A stretch of DNA of 20,000 nucleotides from Takakia lepidozioides (GCA_030704615.1 JAKLZA010000285.1:1-20000); one strand, 5' to 3'; numbered from the stretch's first letter, positions 1 to 10,026 are shown. The notes: generated by a model from the sequence alone, not told the origin. Program-made: numbers and translations.

Positions 1-665
1 AGACGCCAAAGATATTCAGCAAAAAGAGAAAGCTATCTGAAAGCTAATTATCCATATCTTTGGGAGAGATGAATAGACATAGGGGAATCATCTGGACCTC
101 TCACACCATTAAGATCAGAGAGTACATCACCCATACCGAAAGAACTAGAGTTGGATGCCACTCCTTCTTTTCTTTGCAAGAAAGATTAAGGAATTGGTAC
201 GGGAAGAAATCACGAGGTGAAAGATCTGAGGTACATCCCTGGATAAAAGATTTGACATAAATCTTTGATAAGAGTTGGCATGGAACACCAAAAGCAGGAA
301 CTCCAGTTTCTGAAGCGGAAGGTGAAGAAGGAACAGAGGATGTGGCAGAGCCAACGGAGAGTTCAGACTCTCCAACACCATTGCAGTTGAGTTACATGAG
401 TGAAGAAGAAACCCAAGGGAGAACTTGGAGGATAAAATAGAGAGAAGAAATTGGAAGAGGAAGAGTATGAAGAAGTAGACCCAACAGCTGAGGTTCAGAC
501 TACAACCAGGACATCCCAACCCGTTGGACCTGGATCAAGTGGAGCACTTGTCACAGGCCAACGAAGGTGTCGGCTCAGGGGGATCAGGCGGGGCCCTGGA
601 TCTGGCTCTGGGGGGACAGGGAGTGTGGGAAGTAGTGCAACTGGAGCTGGGAATACTGTGAATAT
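1..665 (+). pseudogene. Truncated gag 5' region of a related Ty3/gypsy element
   Basis: This stretch is a near-identical second copy of 3162-3833, the N-terminal part of gag in the full element. It carries the same acidic region (blocks EEEEYEEVDPTAE and TTRTSQPVGPGSSGAL) and the same Gly/Ser-rich tail. It is non-functional: there is an in-frame TAA near 258-260 where the intact copy has a Glu codon, plus several small indels (for example near 168-210 and 420-440). The copy ends abruptly at 665, where the next base begins a full LTR 5' end, so the rest of gag, all of pol and the extra ORF are missing. Its left end lies at or beyond the window edge. Homology to the second copy is direct observation; the deletion history is inference. 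Confidence 0.85.
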
Positions 666-1152
666 TGTTAGAGGACTGTAGGGGACTTAGACACTTATAC
701 GGGATCTGTAGGGTACCCTTAATTTTTGCACAGACTGAGACAAACAGGAACCTTAGGGTGACAGCAGCGCACTGTAGAGGGGGTTACATAGCCCACACAG
801 CCGACACAGCAGCCCACACAGCCAATACTCACAGTCGTCACAGCCGCCGTCACAGCCCACACAGCCACACAGCCGTCACAGTCGACACTCATCAAGTCGT
901 CACAGCAGACACAGTCACAGTCACAGCACACAGCCAAACACAGCCAGTCACCGCTTGACCAGCTGTCACGATAATAGGGAACGAAGAGTAGGACAGGGAA
1001 CGACTGTGGGGAACAACACGAAGGGAACATGTTAGTTCACGACGGTTAGAGAGGGAAACGGTTAGAACCGCGGATAGGAGGATAAAGGGAAGAACGGGGA
1101 ATGATGAAGGGATCATTATTATGGGAGGACTTCGGAGTCAGGCGGGAGCGGA
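666..1152 (+). repeat. Truncated LTR copy
   Basis: It begins TGTTAGAGGACTGTAGGGG, the same 5' end as the 3' LTR at 13839. It runs through the shared block with the GGGATCTGTAGGGTACCC segment, the CACAGCC-rich array (about 798-955) and the AGGGAACGAAGAGTAGG segment. Similarity to the two full LTRs is lost at about 1150, just after GGCGGGAGCGGA, so the 3' part of the LTR (roughly 380 nt) is absent. It is probably the 3' LTR of the fragment at 1-665. Confidence 0.85.
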
Positions 1153-1630
1153 AGTCGTGGAAAGAAGATGAGGATGTCAGCTGGATGAAAAGGATGGTGA
1201 GAGACGAGCTTTGATGAGCGGCAGGCTTCATGACACTTGGCATTGCAAAAACCAAGGTCTGAACATGATTTTCAAGTATAATCTTGAAATTTGGAGGAGA
1301 GGTCAATCAGAAGAGTACACACAAATGTGGAGGAGCCTGCTACAGGAATGGAAGATTGTCTCTGATTGAGAAGGACACTCACTTCACACCTGTGAGTTCT
1401 ATTGATCAACCTATACCAGATCAGACACCACGAAGTCCATGCAAGCTTGAACTAGCACTGATCAAGACAGAAGAAGTGAAAAGAATCACCAAGTGGTGTG
1501 GAATGCACATGCTGTGAACATGGGAATTGCAGAAGGATGGAGTGCGATCACAAACGTAATCCCACATAACAGAGGATCACACAGCATAGTAAGGTCTTAC
1601 AAGTAGGGCAAGACATAGTTTGGGCATGAT
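1153..1630 (+). other. Unclassified spacer with weak coding character
   Basis: This segment of about 480 nt lies between the truncated LTR and the 5' LTR and matches no other part of the window. One frame around 1255-1365 reads like protein (for example YNLEIWRRGQSEEYTQMW) and then stops. A second frame (1284-1517) is open for 77 codons with a Cys-containing, charged composition. The two could be pieces of one frame-shifted remnant of another mobile element or of a host exon. I recognise no family. The last 20 nt (CATAGTTTGGGCATGAT) abut the 5' LTR. Confidence 0.35.
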
Positions 1631-2532
1631 TGTTGAGGACGGTAGGGGACTTAGACACTTATACGGGATCTGTAGGGTACCCTTAATTTTTGCACAGACT
1701 GAGACAAACAGGAACCTTAGGGGTGACAGCAGCGCACTGTAGAGGGGGGTTACATAGCCCACACAGCCGACACAGCAGGACAGTGCTCAGTCACAGCCCA
1801 CACAGCCCACAGGTCACAGTCACAGCCCACACAGCCCACACAGCAGTACAACCTGACACAGCCAGTCACAGCTCACAGCCCACACAGCCAAACACAGCCA
1901 GTCACCGCTTGACACAGCTGTCACGATAATAGGGAACGAAGAGTAGGACAGGGAACGACTGTGGGGAACAACACCAGTGAAGGGAACATGTTAGTTCACA
2001 TACGACGGTTAGAGAGGGAAACGGTTAGAACCGCGGATAGGAGGATAAAGGGAAGAACGGGGAAGAAGGGATCATTATTCGGGGAGGACTTCGGAGTCAG
2101 GCGGGAGCGGAGATCGGAGAGCACGATGAAGGAGAAAAGAGGATTAGTAGATGCTTGTTATATGCAAAGCTGAGTGATATTGTAGAGCAGATTAGAGACA
2201 TAATGGCTTCGGCCTGATACCTGATAAATCATAATCTGATACTTATACGATACAATCACACTGTGTAGAGAGATCTGAGTGAAGCTGTGGATTGAATGGA
2301 GGAGTGGAAACCGATAAATTGATGAAGCAAACTGATACTTAAATTATCAATGGTAAGGTAGCTAAGATGAATGCGGAAAAGGAAACAAATAGGAAACACC
2401 CCCATGATACACTAGCTGTAGGTCATGACTGATTGTTCTGCGCGGGCTGAGTACTTAGAGATTTCCAACTCTTCTATCTTGGAGTTTCCGCCTCGGATAG
2501 CGAAGGGATGGGTGAGTAAAAGCCGCGCGACA
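1631..2532 (+). repeat. 5' LTR
   Basis: It starts TGTTGAGGAC and ends GCGCGACA, the standard TG...CA limits, and is followed two bases later by a primer-binding site. It matches 13839-14788. The last approximately 185 nt (from GGTAAGGTAGCTAAGATG to the end) are identical in the two LTRs by eye. It carries a CACAGCC-type array at about 1759-1920, shorter than that of the 3' LTR, which explains most of the length difference. No clear TATA box or polyadenylation signal could be assigned. A reading frame open from 2425 crosses the LTR end into the leader. Confidence 0.92.
1759..1920 (+). repeat. CACAGCC-rich degenerate tandem array in the 5' LTR
   Basis: Irregular repeats of CACAGCC, CACACAGC and TCACAG with 5-14 nt steps. 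Equivalent arrays lie at about 798-955 and 13968-14170 in the other LTR copies, with different lengths and unit orders, as expected for replication slippage or unequal exchange. Confidence 0.8.
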
Positions 2533-2534
2533 TT

Positions 2535-2552
2535 TGGCGACCATACTGGGGA
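2535..2552 (+). promoter_or_regulatory. Primer-binding site (minus-strand priming)
   Basis: TGGCGACCATACTGGGGA starts two bases after the LTR end. The position, the leading TGG (complement of tRNA 3' CCA) and the trailing GGGGA all fit a tRNA 3'-end complement of about 18 nt. The form TGGCGAC...GGGGA resembles primer sites of plant Tat/Ogre elements. The exact tRNA (possibly an arginine tRNA) is not certain from sequence alone. Confidence 0.8.
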
Positions 2553-3119
2553 CCTGGGACATGAACAACCAGATGTGACAGGCATCTGGTGGGATCATGG
2601 TGGTTGGACCATTAAAGAATTTGAAGTGAATCAAATTCCCTGTGGAACGAAGGAAGAAAGATTGTCCAAACAATTCTTTCAAAGGTTCTTGGAATTGCCA
2701 GACGGATGTAAAGAAAATATTCTTAAACGAGTGCATGATGCTGATCCAGAATGGGGTCTGGAGAAAGGAGTGATAAAGATTTATCAGGTAGCCTGTAGAG
2801 GAAGAGCACGTTGGTTACCAACATTGTTTATGTGATAGCATTGCTATCCATTAAACGAGTAGAGTTTGAAGGCTGGGAAGAAAGAAAGGTGAATGTTTAT
2901 ACTCATATGCATGAAGAGCTTGTACTGGTAAAGAATTGGATTCCAAAGGATATTTTGTGGATCAAACTCACACCAAGAACAGCTTTTCAGACTTGTTTGC
3001 CATATGGTTATATGGTAACGGAGACTTCAAGTATAGCCAAGGGTGCATTGAAGCTTGAAAGAAATCCAGGCATATACGAGAGATATTACAGAAGAGAGTT
3101 TTGGTTATTGCCACATTAA
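2553..3119 (+). pseudogene. Leader ORF upstream of gag, unknown function, one frameshift
   Basis: Two abutting frames in the leader read like one protein of about 190 residues. The first (open from 2425 inside the LTR to 2835) contains WDHGGWTIKEFEVNQIPCG and FFQRFLELPDGCKENIL. The second (2811-3119) contains WEERKVNVYTHMHEELVLV and ends RREFWLLPH before a TAA. The frame change falls near 2805-2830. The composition is globular, with many aromatic residues, and no transmembrane segment is evident. No true start can be fixed: the open frame enters from the LTR, and the first in-frame ATG (2425) lies there. Ogre elements are known to carry an ORF between the 5' LTR and gag, and this occupies the same position. 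Whether it is homologous I cannot say. The copy is broken as written. Confidence 0.5.
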
Positions 3120-3144
3120 AAGAAATGAAAGACATGGGACATGA

Positions 3145-5085
3145 GTGATGAAAGAGAAGCTAGACGACAAAGATATTCATCAAAAAGAGAAAGCTATCTG
3201 AAAGCTAATTATCCATATCTTTGGGAGAGAGGAATAGACATAGGGGAATCATCTGGACCTCTCACACCATCAAGATCAAAAGTGCATCACCTATACCGGA
3301 AGAACTAGAGTTGGATGCCACTCCTTCTGTTTCTTTGCAAGAAAGATTAAGGGAATTGGTACAGGAAGAAGATCAATCACGAGGTGAAAGATCTGAGGTA
3401 CATCCTTGGATAAAAGACTTGACAGAAATCTTTGATAAGAGTTGGCATGGAACACCAAAAGCAGGAACTCCAGTTTCTGAAGCAGAAGATGAAGAAGGAG
3501 ATGAGGATGTGGCAGAGCCAACGGAGAGTTCAGACTCTCCAACACCATTACAGTTGAGTTACATGAGTGAAGAAGAAACCCAAGGGCAGAACTTGGAGGA
3601 TGAAAACAGAGAGAAGAAATTGGAAGAGGAAGAATATGAAGAAGTAGACCCAACAGCTGAGGTTGAGACTACAACCAGGACATCCCAACCCGTTGGACCT
3701 GGATCAAGTGGAGCACTTGGATCACAGGCCAACGAAGGTGTCGGCTCAGGGGGATCAGGCGGCTGCCTGGATCTGGCTCTGGGGGGACAGGGAGTGTGGG
3801 AAGTAGTGCAACTGAAGCTGGGAATACTGTGAATATCGTGGGGCCAGAAGCAGGGAGTGCTCAAGGGCCACCACTTGGTGGAAGATCCACCACAAAAACA
3901 ACAGGTCCAGAAGGACCAGCACCAGCAAGGGTGCCAGCACCTGTCAGTGGGCAGAAGGTAGGGCCCACATGGCGTTACAACCAACACGGGCAAAACCACC
4001 CTTTCCAATATATTCAGGAAAAGGGGATCCCGATGTACACATTAGCCAATTTGAGCACATGTGTATAGTGAACAATGAGAATGGCGATGATGCCAAGATG
4101 AGACTGTTTCCTTGTTCACTTATCAAGAAAGCAAGTGAATGGTATGCAAGATTCCCTGATAATCATTTCCTAACCTGGAATGGCTTGAATACAGCATTTC
4201 GAAATAGGTTCAGGACAAGTAAAACTGAGGATGAAGTGTATGGAAGTTTACAACAGCTGAAGCAGAAGAAGCATGAAACTGTTGAAGAGTATATGGAGAA
4301 GATGGAATTGATGATGAAAAAGCTGGCTGCAGTACCAGCAGCACCGGTTTACAGAAGACTTGGTTTGTGAGTGGACTAAGACCAGAGTTGCAGAAGAAAG
4401 TGGATATGTTACCCCATAATACAGTGGAGGAGGCATTTGAAACTGCAAACAGAATTGAGCAATTGGGAATGCTCAGGAGAGAGAAAAAAAGATGAGGACT
4501 CTGAAGATGAGTCAGATGAAGAAGAAGAGCAAGAACTAAAAAGAAAGAGTAAGAGAAAGGAAAAAGAGGGATAACTATGAGAAAAGATTGGAAGAAATCT
4601 TGAAGTATGCCCTGCACACATTGGAGGATGGGGGTGTATGGTGTGCAAAGTGCCAGAATGAAGGCCATACCACTACAGAATGCCACATGAAGGAGAAACA
4701 CTGTACTATCTGTAAAATGGATAACCATTCTACTGAGAATTGTTACTACAACAGAAGGACAGCTGCAAGAGAACCTAGGCAAGTAAGGGTGCATCAGGTG
4801 CAGCCCCAGCCAAGAAGAAGCAATGATCAGGACCACTATGGTAGGTCTGGTGGTTATAACAATGGCATGGAAGGGAGAGGTAATTCAAGAGGGAATTACC
4901 AAGGAAATTCCAGAGGCAACTATCAGGGTAATCCAAGGGGAATTACCAGCCCGGGAATCAGGATTATAGAAATAATCCAAGACCAGACCAAGGGCGAGAC
5001 CCAATGGTGAAGAGCTATGTTACTATTGTAATCAGCCAGGACATCGCAAGGCAGCCTGTTCATTCTGGATAAGACACCAGAATGA
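3145..5085 (+). pseudogene. gag: Gag polyprotein with RNA-binding tail, frameshifted
   Basis: Gag builds the particle and binds element RNA. Coding potential begins about 3145 (DEREARRQRYSSKRESYL). It continues through an acidic, Ser/Thr-rich N-terminal region (frame of 3221-3832) and a Gly/Pro-rich linker (3796-3968). The retrotransposon Gag core lies at 3969-4370, recognisable by IYSGKGDPDVHISQFEHM, the typical ASEWYARFPDNHFLTW and VEEYMEKMELMM. The core continues in another frame (4361-4495, FVSGLRPELQKKVDML). A Lys/Glu-rich stretch follows, then two CCHC knuckles (4642-4683 and 4702-4743), an Arg-Gly-Asn region with NSRGNYQG-like repeats (about 4878-4950), and a third CCHC knuckle at 5018-5059 (CYYCNQPGHRKAAC). 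At least six frame changes occur, near 3290, 3775, 3965, 4365, 4490, 4570 and 5005. The start codon is uncertain. Confidence 0.85.
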
Positions 5086-6061
5086 GATGAGAGCTCCTGT
5101 GAATGAGGGCCCAGTGGTGGCAGCTCACATGGTTAGGCCATGTGTTGTACCAGAAGTAAGTACAATGATAGTAACAAGAAGTAAAGCCAAACTAATACCT
5201 CCAGTAGAAGAGGAAGAAGATGAGACTGGAAGTGGCAATGATATGCCTGAAGATGAAGAGACTTGGAAGGATGAGAAGGAACTGCACAAGGAAGTGGCAG
5301 ATACTATAAGGGAAATGCAAAAGAGTACTGATATTCCTGTGGCAGATTCCTCTGATTCGGATGGAGAAAAAGAGGGGAGTGAGGAAGAAAGGAAAAAAGA
5401 AGATGCAGACATGCAAAGTAATGAAGAGACTTTGGCTGAAGTAATATGTCAGACCAAAGCAGAAATTACCATTGGACAGCTATTAGCTGTGGCACCTTAT
5501 TGTAGGCACAGGCTGTATCAGGCAATCAATCGAATTGCCCAAGAGACAGGAAACACAGACCTGAACAGCAAGGTGACCAGTTATAATGTGAAGCCGGAAG
5601 GGCGAGAACCAGTCATGGACTTTGATGATTCTATGCCAGTAATCCAATTGAGAATTGGAAGCACAGAACTAACTGATGTACTGATAGATGGTGGTTCTGG
5701 AGTAAATATCATGACAGACCAATTAAGGAAGAAGCTTGGTCTAAGTAACATGAAACCAGCCCCATTTACAGTAACAATGGCAGATCAAAGAAGTGTACAG
5801 CCATTGGGATTAATAAGAGGAGTTAAGATACAGATACAGAAAATGATCTTTATGATCACAGTAACTGTATTAAAAATGGATGAAGTCATGGAGGCTTACT
5901 CCTTATTATTGGGACGTCCGTGGCTGAAACAGGCCAGGGTATTCCATGACTGGAATTCTCAGTTACTAACTGTGCATAATGGGATGCACGAGATACAAAT
6001 TACCACAAAGAAATCTAGTAGATTACCTGCTACAAGAAGACCTCGAGGAGTCAGAGTATGA
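5060..6061 (+). CDS. Aspartic protease region of Gag-Pol
   Basis: This is one uninterrupted frame, in phase with the third zinc knuckle, so Gag and protease are probably one polyprotein. A highly acidic linker (about 5200-5430, DE-rich) precedes the retropepsin domain. The catalytic loop is VLIDGGSGVNIMT (about 5680-5715), where the usual D-[ST]-G is D-G-G-S, a variant common in plant Tat/Athila-type proteases. The second conserved block is SLLLGRPWLKQARVFHDWNS (about 5905-5960), matching the ILGRxWL...A.D.. pattern after the flap. The protein would cleave Gag-Pol in the particle. The frame closes at 6061 (TGA), after which the linker to RT continues in other frames. Confidence 0.85.
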   Translation, partial: SFWIRHQNEMRAPVNEGPVVAAHMVRPCVVPEVSTMIVTRSKAKLIPPVEEEEDETGSGNDMPEDEETWKDEKELHKEVADTIREMQKSTDIPVADSSDSDGEKEGSEEERKKEDADMQSNEETLAEVICQTKAEITIGQLLAVAPYCRHRLYQAINRIAQETGNTDLNSKVTSYNVKPEGREPVMDFDDSMPVIQLRIGSTELTDVLIDGGSGVNIMTDQLRKKLGLSNMKPAPFTVTMADQRSVQPLGLIRGVKIQIQKMIFMITVTVLKMDEVMEAYSLLLGRPWLKQARVFHDWNSQLLTVHNGMHEIQITTKKSSRLPATRRPRGVRV

Positions 6062-6600
6062 CTGGAGGGAGGACTGGATGAGGAGCAGGAAGCTACCCTA
6101 TTTGCTGCACACCCAGAGGGAGCAGGTTGCAGAGATGCGGCTGGAAAGCCTAAGTTGTTAGAGGTATCTGCTGTGGTGTAGTGACAGCAACACCAACTGA
6201 AGAGAAACCAGCATTTACCCATCACATTTCTATGAAGAAAGAGAAGGAGAAATAGAAATCCTAGAAGAACCAGCCACTGTGAGCTTACAGGATGAAGTGG
6301 TGACTGGTTGGACAATCACAGCTGATGAGCAGGTGAGAGAAGTAAATGTGGGAACTCGGAGGAACCGAGGATGGTGAAAGTAGGAGCTGATTTGGAGCCG
6401 GAATTCTTCGAAGAAGCTAAAAGCTTGTTCATCAAATACAGAGATGTATTTGCTTGGAGCTATGAGGATAAAAGGGATACCACCTGAAGTCTGTCAGCAT
6501 AAATTTGAACTGGAACCAGGGTCAGTACCAATCAAGCAGGCGAGGTATAGAATGAATCCCAACTACGCACAGAAGGTTGGAGAAGAGATAAAGAGTTGGC
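6030..6600 (+). pseudogene. Protease-RT linker and RT N-terminus, multiply frameshifted
   Basis: The coding trace moves between frames: ESEYDWREDW (about 6047-6078), DEEQEATLFAAHPEG (about 6078-6123), EGEIEILEEPATVSLQDEV (about 6240-6300), then the RT-proximal block EFFEEAKSLFIKYRDVFAWS (about 6400-6460) and GIPPEVCQHKFELEPGSVP (about 6475-6530). The last two are typical of the region just ahead of the Ty3/gypsy RT palm. The last block includes QARYRMNPNYAQKVGEEI (about 6537-6590). The breaks are small indels rather than substitutions creating stops. Confidence 0.75.
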
Positions 6601-7624
6601 TGAGGCTAAGTTTATATACCCAATAGAGTATACAACTTGGTTGTCACCCATTGTTATAGTTCCCAAGAAGAATGGCAAACTAAGAGTATGTGTGAACTAT
6701 AAGAAGCTGAATGCTTGTACGAAGAAAGATCCTTTCCCTTTGCCATTCACAGAAGTATTAGACACTGTGGCAGGCCATGAGATGTACTCATTCATGGATG
6801 GCTTCAGTGGTTATAATCAAGTGCAAGTGGCAGAAGAAGACCAAGGGAAAACAGCTTTCATCACAGACTGGGGGGCTTATGCATACAAAGTCATGCCCTT
6901 TGGACTTTGTAATGCACCAGCGACCTTTCAGAGAGTGATAAGTGAATCTTTTCAAGAGTATCTGGATGATTTCATGCAGGTGTTTTTGGATGATTTCAGT
7001 GTGTACAGCTCTAAGAATGAGCACTTGCATAAATTGGAGTTATGCCTGGCCAGATGCAGGATGAGAGGTCTGGGCTTGAATCCAGAGAAGTGTACTTTCT
7101 GTGTGAACTCAGGGGTGCTTCTGGGACACATTGTGTGTAAGAAGGGACTCCTTGTGGATCCCAGGAAGACAGAGTCCATTAAAGCCTCTCCACCACCAGT
7201 GAATGTTAAGAGTTTAAGGAGATTCCTTGGGCAAACCAGTTATTACAGAAGATTTGTCAAAAGGTATGCACAAATAGCAGCACCATTGAGCAAGCTTCTG
7301 AAGAAAGATGCAGTGTTTGCATGGACAGCTGAATGTCAACAGGCGTTTGAGGAACTTACACTGTCAGTAACAACTACACCTGTGCTGATTAACCCTCACT
7401 GGCATGTAGTATTTCATGTTCACTGCGATGCATCAGGAGAAGCGTTGGGAGCGGTGTTAGCCCAGAATGTTACAGGGAATATAGATTCACCTGTGTACTA
7501 TGCTAGCCGGTTGATGAACAGTGCTGAGAGGAACTATAGCACAACGGAAAGAGAAGCATTGGCAATGATCTATGCAGTGAAGAAATTCAGGCATTACCTA
7601 TTGGGAAGAAAGTTTATTTTTATG
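6596..7624 (+). CDS. pol: Reverse transcriptase and N-terminal RNase H of Pol
   Basis: RT copies the element RNA and RNase H removes the template strand. Visible RT blocks in order are WLSPIVIVPKKNGKLRVCV (fingers), YSFMDGFSGYNQVQVAEED (first catalytic Asp), KVMPFGLCNAPATFQR, and the active-site box VFLDDFSVY with its Asp pair at 6989-6994, a form usual for Athila-like plant elements. The segments GLGLNPEKCTFCVNSGVLLGH and LRRFLGQTSYYRRFVKRYA lead into the connection. RNase H begins with HVHCDASGEALGAVLAQ (catalytic Asp) and has the Glu in TTEREALAMIYAVKKFRHYL. The frame breaks at 7613-7622 inside a T-rich run (AGTTTATTTTTATG), so the rest of RNase H is in the next frame. The open frame starts in the RT domain; the true start lies upstream in the polyprotein. 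Confidence 0.93.
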
Positions 7625-9242
7625 TGGATCACCAGGCTCTGATATATCTGGTGAACAAACCTTTGATAAGTGGAAGGATAGCGAGGTGGTTAATAATCTT
7701 GCATGAGTTTGAGTTCGAGGTTATTTACAAGCCTGGCCGTTTGCATCTTGTGGCAGATCATTTGTCACGACTAACAACAGGAGAGGCCGCCACAGGAGTG
7801 GACGATCAGTTACCTGATGCGAGTTTATTTGTAATGGAGGTGCAAGGAAGTGCAGATGAATGGTTAGATTGGCAGTGGCCAATCAGATACTACCTTGCTC
7901 ATGGTCAGTGCCCACCTAGTTATGGTAAGGAGCAGAGGAAGAGAATCGCTATCAGAGCTTTACCTTATACTATGGTAGGAAGCAGAATGTATAAGTTAGG
8001 ACCTGATGGAGTACTAAAACGATGCTTGTACCACCATGAAGTAAATAAAGTCTTGGAGGAAGTTCATAAAGGAGTGGCTGGAGGTCATTTTGGAGAAGAG
8101 ACTACCAGTAGAAAGATACTACTCGCAGGATACTGGTGGCCTACTTTGTTCAAAGATGTACATGAGTATTGTCAGAAGTGTGATGAATGTCAGAGGCTAG
8201 GACCTTTGCAGAGATCTGGAAGAATGGCCTTGCATCCTACAATGCCTACGGAACCATTTCAGAAATGGGGACTAGACTTTGTTGGACCAATTAATCCACC
8301 ATCCAAGAATACACGAAACAGGTACATAATTACAGCCACTGATTATACTACAAAGTGGGTGGAAGCTAAAGCTTTGAGGGACAACACAGCCAAGTCCACA
8401 GCAAGGTTCCTGTACGAGAACATACTTACACGATTTGGATGTCCCTTAGAATTTATCAGTGATCAAGGAAGTCACTTCATGAATGAGACCATTGAGTTAT
8501 TGACTAAAGAGTTTATGATTGTGCATAGAAAGTACAACATATTACCCACAGGGTAATGGACAGGCAGAGGCTACCAAAAAATACTATGTACTATCTTGGC
8601 TAAGATAGTCAATGCAAACAGAACGGATTGGGATACAAAGCTGCTGACAGCTTTGTGGTCATACAGGACTTCATATAAAGTCACCACTAAGTATACACCA
8701 TTCCAATTAGTTTATGGTATGGAAGCCTTACTTCCAGTGGAATTCCTGTTACCTACCATGAGAACGGAGTGGGGAAAAAGAATGGAATTGCAAGACTCCA
8801 TCAAGGTCAGGAAACATGAATTATACCATGTGGAAGAAGTACGTGCTGATGCAGCTGATAATATGACCAGAATTCAGATGAAGCGAAAGGAACAGTTTGA
8901 TGAAGGCAAATTAAAGACTTTTAAGACGGGGGATTTGGTTCTATGGTTGCAGAAGAAAGGAAAGATTCAAGCTTCTAAGCTTAAACACCATGGAAAGGAC
9001 CTTATGTCATACAAAAGATGTATGATAACAACACAGCCATGTTACAAACCATTAACAAAGAAATGCTGGGAAGAGTCAATGCAAATAAGTTGAAGGGGTA
9101 CAGTGGTATCCATGACAAACCCCTGCAGCATGATTTGCATGTTGAACCGCAAGAGCAGTCACGGGCTGCACCAGTGTTACGAACGTATGGAACACTTGTC
9201 GCTAGGCCCAGTATATATGACCGGGTGGGCAAACAAACGTGA
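7624..9242 (+). pseudogene. pol: RNase H C-terminus and integrase of Pol, frameshifted
   Basis: The segment opens with the last RNase H parts (DHQALIYLVNKPL and ADHLSRL). Integrase follows: an HHCC zinc domain (EVHKGVAGGHFGE ... YCQKCDECQR, about 8056-8205), then the DDE core with Asp in WGLDFVGP (8275-8277), Asp in ISDQGSHF (8461-8463) and Glu in GQAEATKK (8567-8569). The last two are about 35 residues apart, as in DD35E integrases. The Glu lies in a short out-of-frame patch (about 8529-8580) bounded by two compensating indels, the second in an A run, so a TAA at 8554-8556 appears in the main frame. Frame 8596-8993 continues with TPFQLVYGMEALLPVEF and GDLVLWLQKKGKIQASKL. After another shift near 8994 the frame carries the GPY motif (GPYVIQKMYDNNTAML) and ends at 9242. 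No chromodomain was seen. Confidence 0.9.
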
Positions 9243-9560
9243 CACGGCCCATCACATACAGCCTATCACAGTACAATCACAGCGTCACACTGACACAGCC
9301 TATCACAGCCCATAACACAGCGCGCACACATATCACAGCCCATAGACAGCCTATCACAGCCATCACACACAGCCTATCACAGCACGCGCACAGTATCACA
9401 GCGCGTGTCACAGCCTACACAGCTTACCACAGGCACACAAGCCTATCACAGCGTAACACAGTATGACACAACTGTCACAGCTCACAACAGTGCAACACAG
9501 CCTATCACAGCGTAACACAGTATGACACAGCCTGTCACAGCTCAACACAGCCTACTAAAG
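9241..9560 (+). repeat. CACAGC-rich degenerate tandem array after integrase
   Basis: About 320 nt of irregular units built from TCACAGCC, TATCACAGC and ACACAGC. One local duplication of a longer unit is visible: GCGTAACACAGTATGACACA occurs near 9449 and again near 9512. The same short motif makes up the arrays inside the LTRs. Long plant Ty3/gypsy elements are known to carry variable tandem arrays downstream of pol. Confidence 0.85.
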
Positions 9561-9948
9561 TTACACGATCCATAGAATCAGTGACAAGTGGACACATAAA
9601 AACTTCAGGAAAATGGCTGAAGGAAGAAGAAACGGAAATTAATTTAAAAATAGACACGTGGAGGTCAGGGTGCGACACACAGCAGAGAATGAAGTGCAAG
9701 GACAGGTGTCAAAAAGAAAGAGGACAAGAACGGCCGTCAAAAGGGATGAAAGGCGGGCCCATTAATGAATACGGAAAAAGGGAAACAGAACGAACGGCAA
9801 GTACAGAAAAACTGAATTCATGTCGCATGTGTGATCCTAGTGGACTATCCAACAGGGAAAGTCCACTAAAGAAGATAAAAGTTAAAATCCAGTCACAGCG
9901 GATACAGCCAATAGAAAACCAGAGAAATGATCAAGAAAATGGAGGGAA
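9561..9948 (+). other. Spacer between array and extra ORF
   Basis: A purine-rich, Lys/Glu/Arg-coding stretch. One frame (9581-9952) is open for 123 codons but has a biased, repetitive composition without recognisable motifs. A short alternative frame at about 9940 starts MEGIERKRRRRSE, which looks like a nuclear localisation signal and could be the true N-terminus of the downstream extra ORF if a frame break follows. No convincing independent gene. Confidence 0.35.
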
Positions 9949-10026
9949 TTGAGCGCAAGAGGCGGCGTCGTTCTGAGTAACGGGCGTCTCGACAGGACAG
10001 GCCATAAATGCTATAACTTGGAAACT

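Noticed and set aside
60-260. Independent small gene at the left edge
   Set aside because: It is an out-of-register piece of the gag copy that aligns along its length with 3221-3430.
4210-4836. Minus-strand 208-codon frame in gag, and a similar one at 11603-12136
   Set aside because: Their Leu/Ser/Phe-rich composition is the reverse complement of Glu/Lys/Gln-rich coding sequence; the plus strand has clear Gag and coiled-coil proteins.
8529-8581. Programmed frameshifting at the A-run in integrase
   Set aside because: It is the second of two compensating indels within about 50 nt, inside a domain, and similar breaks occur at many sites without slippery signals. Error or mutation is simpler.
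9241-9560. CACAGC array as a CRISPR or a coding region
   Set aside because: Units are short, irregular and without constant-length spacers. Frames across it stay open only because the repeat lacks stops.
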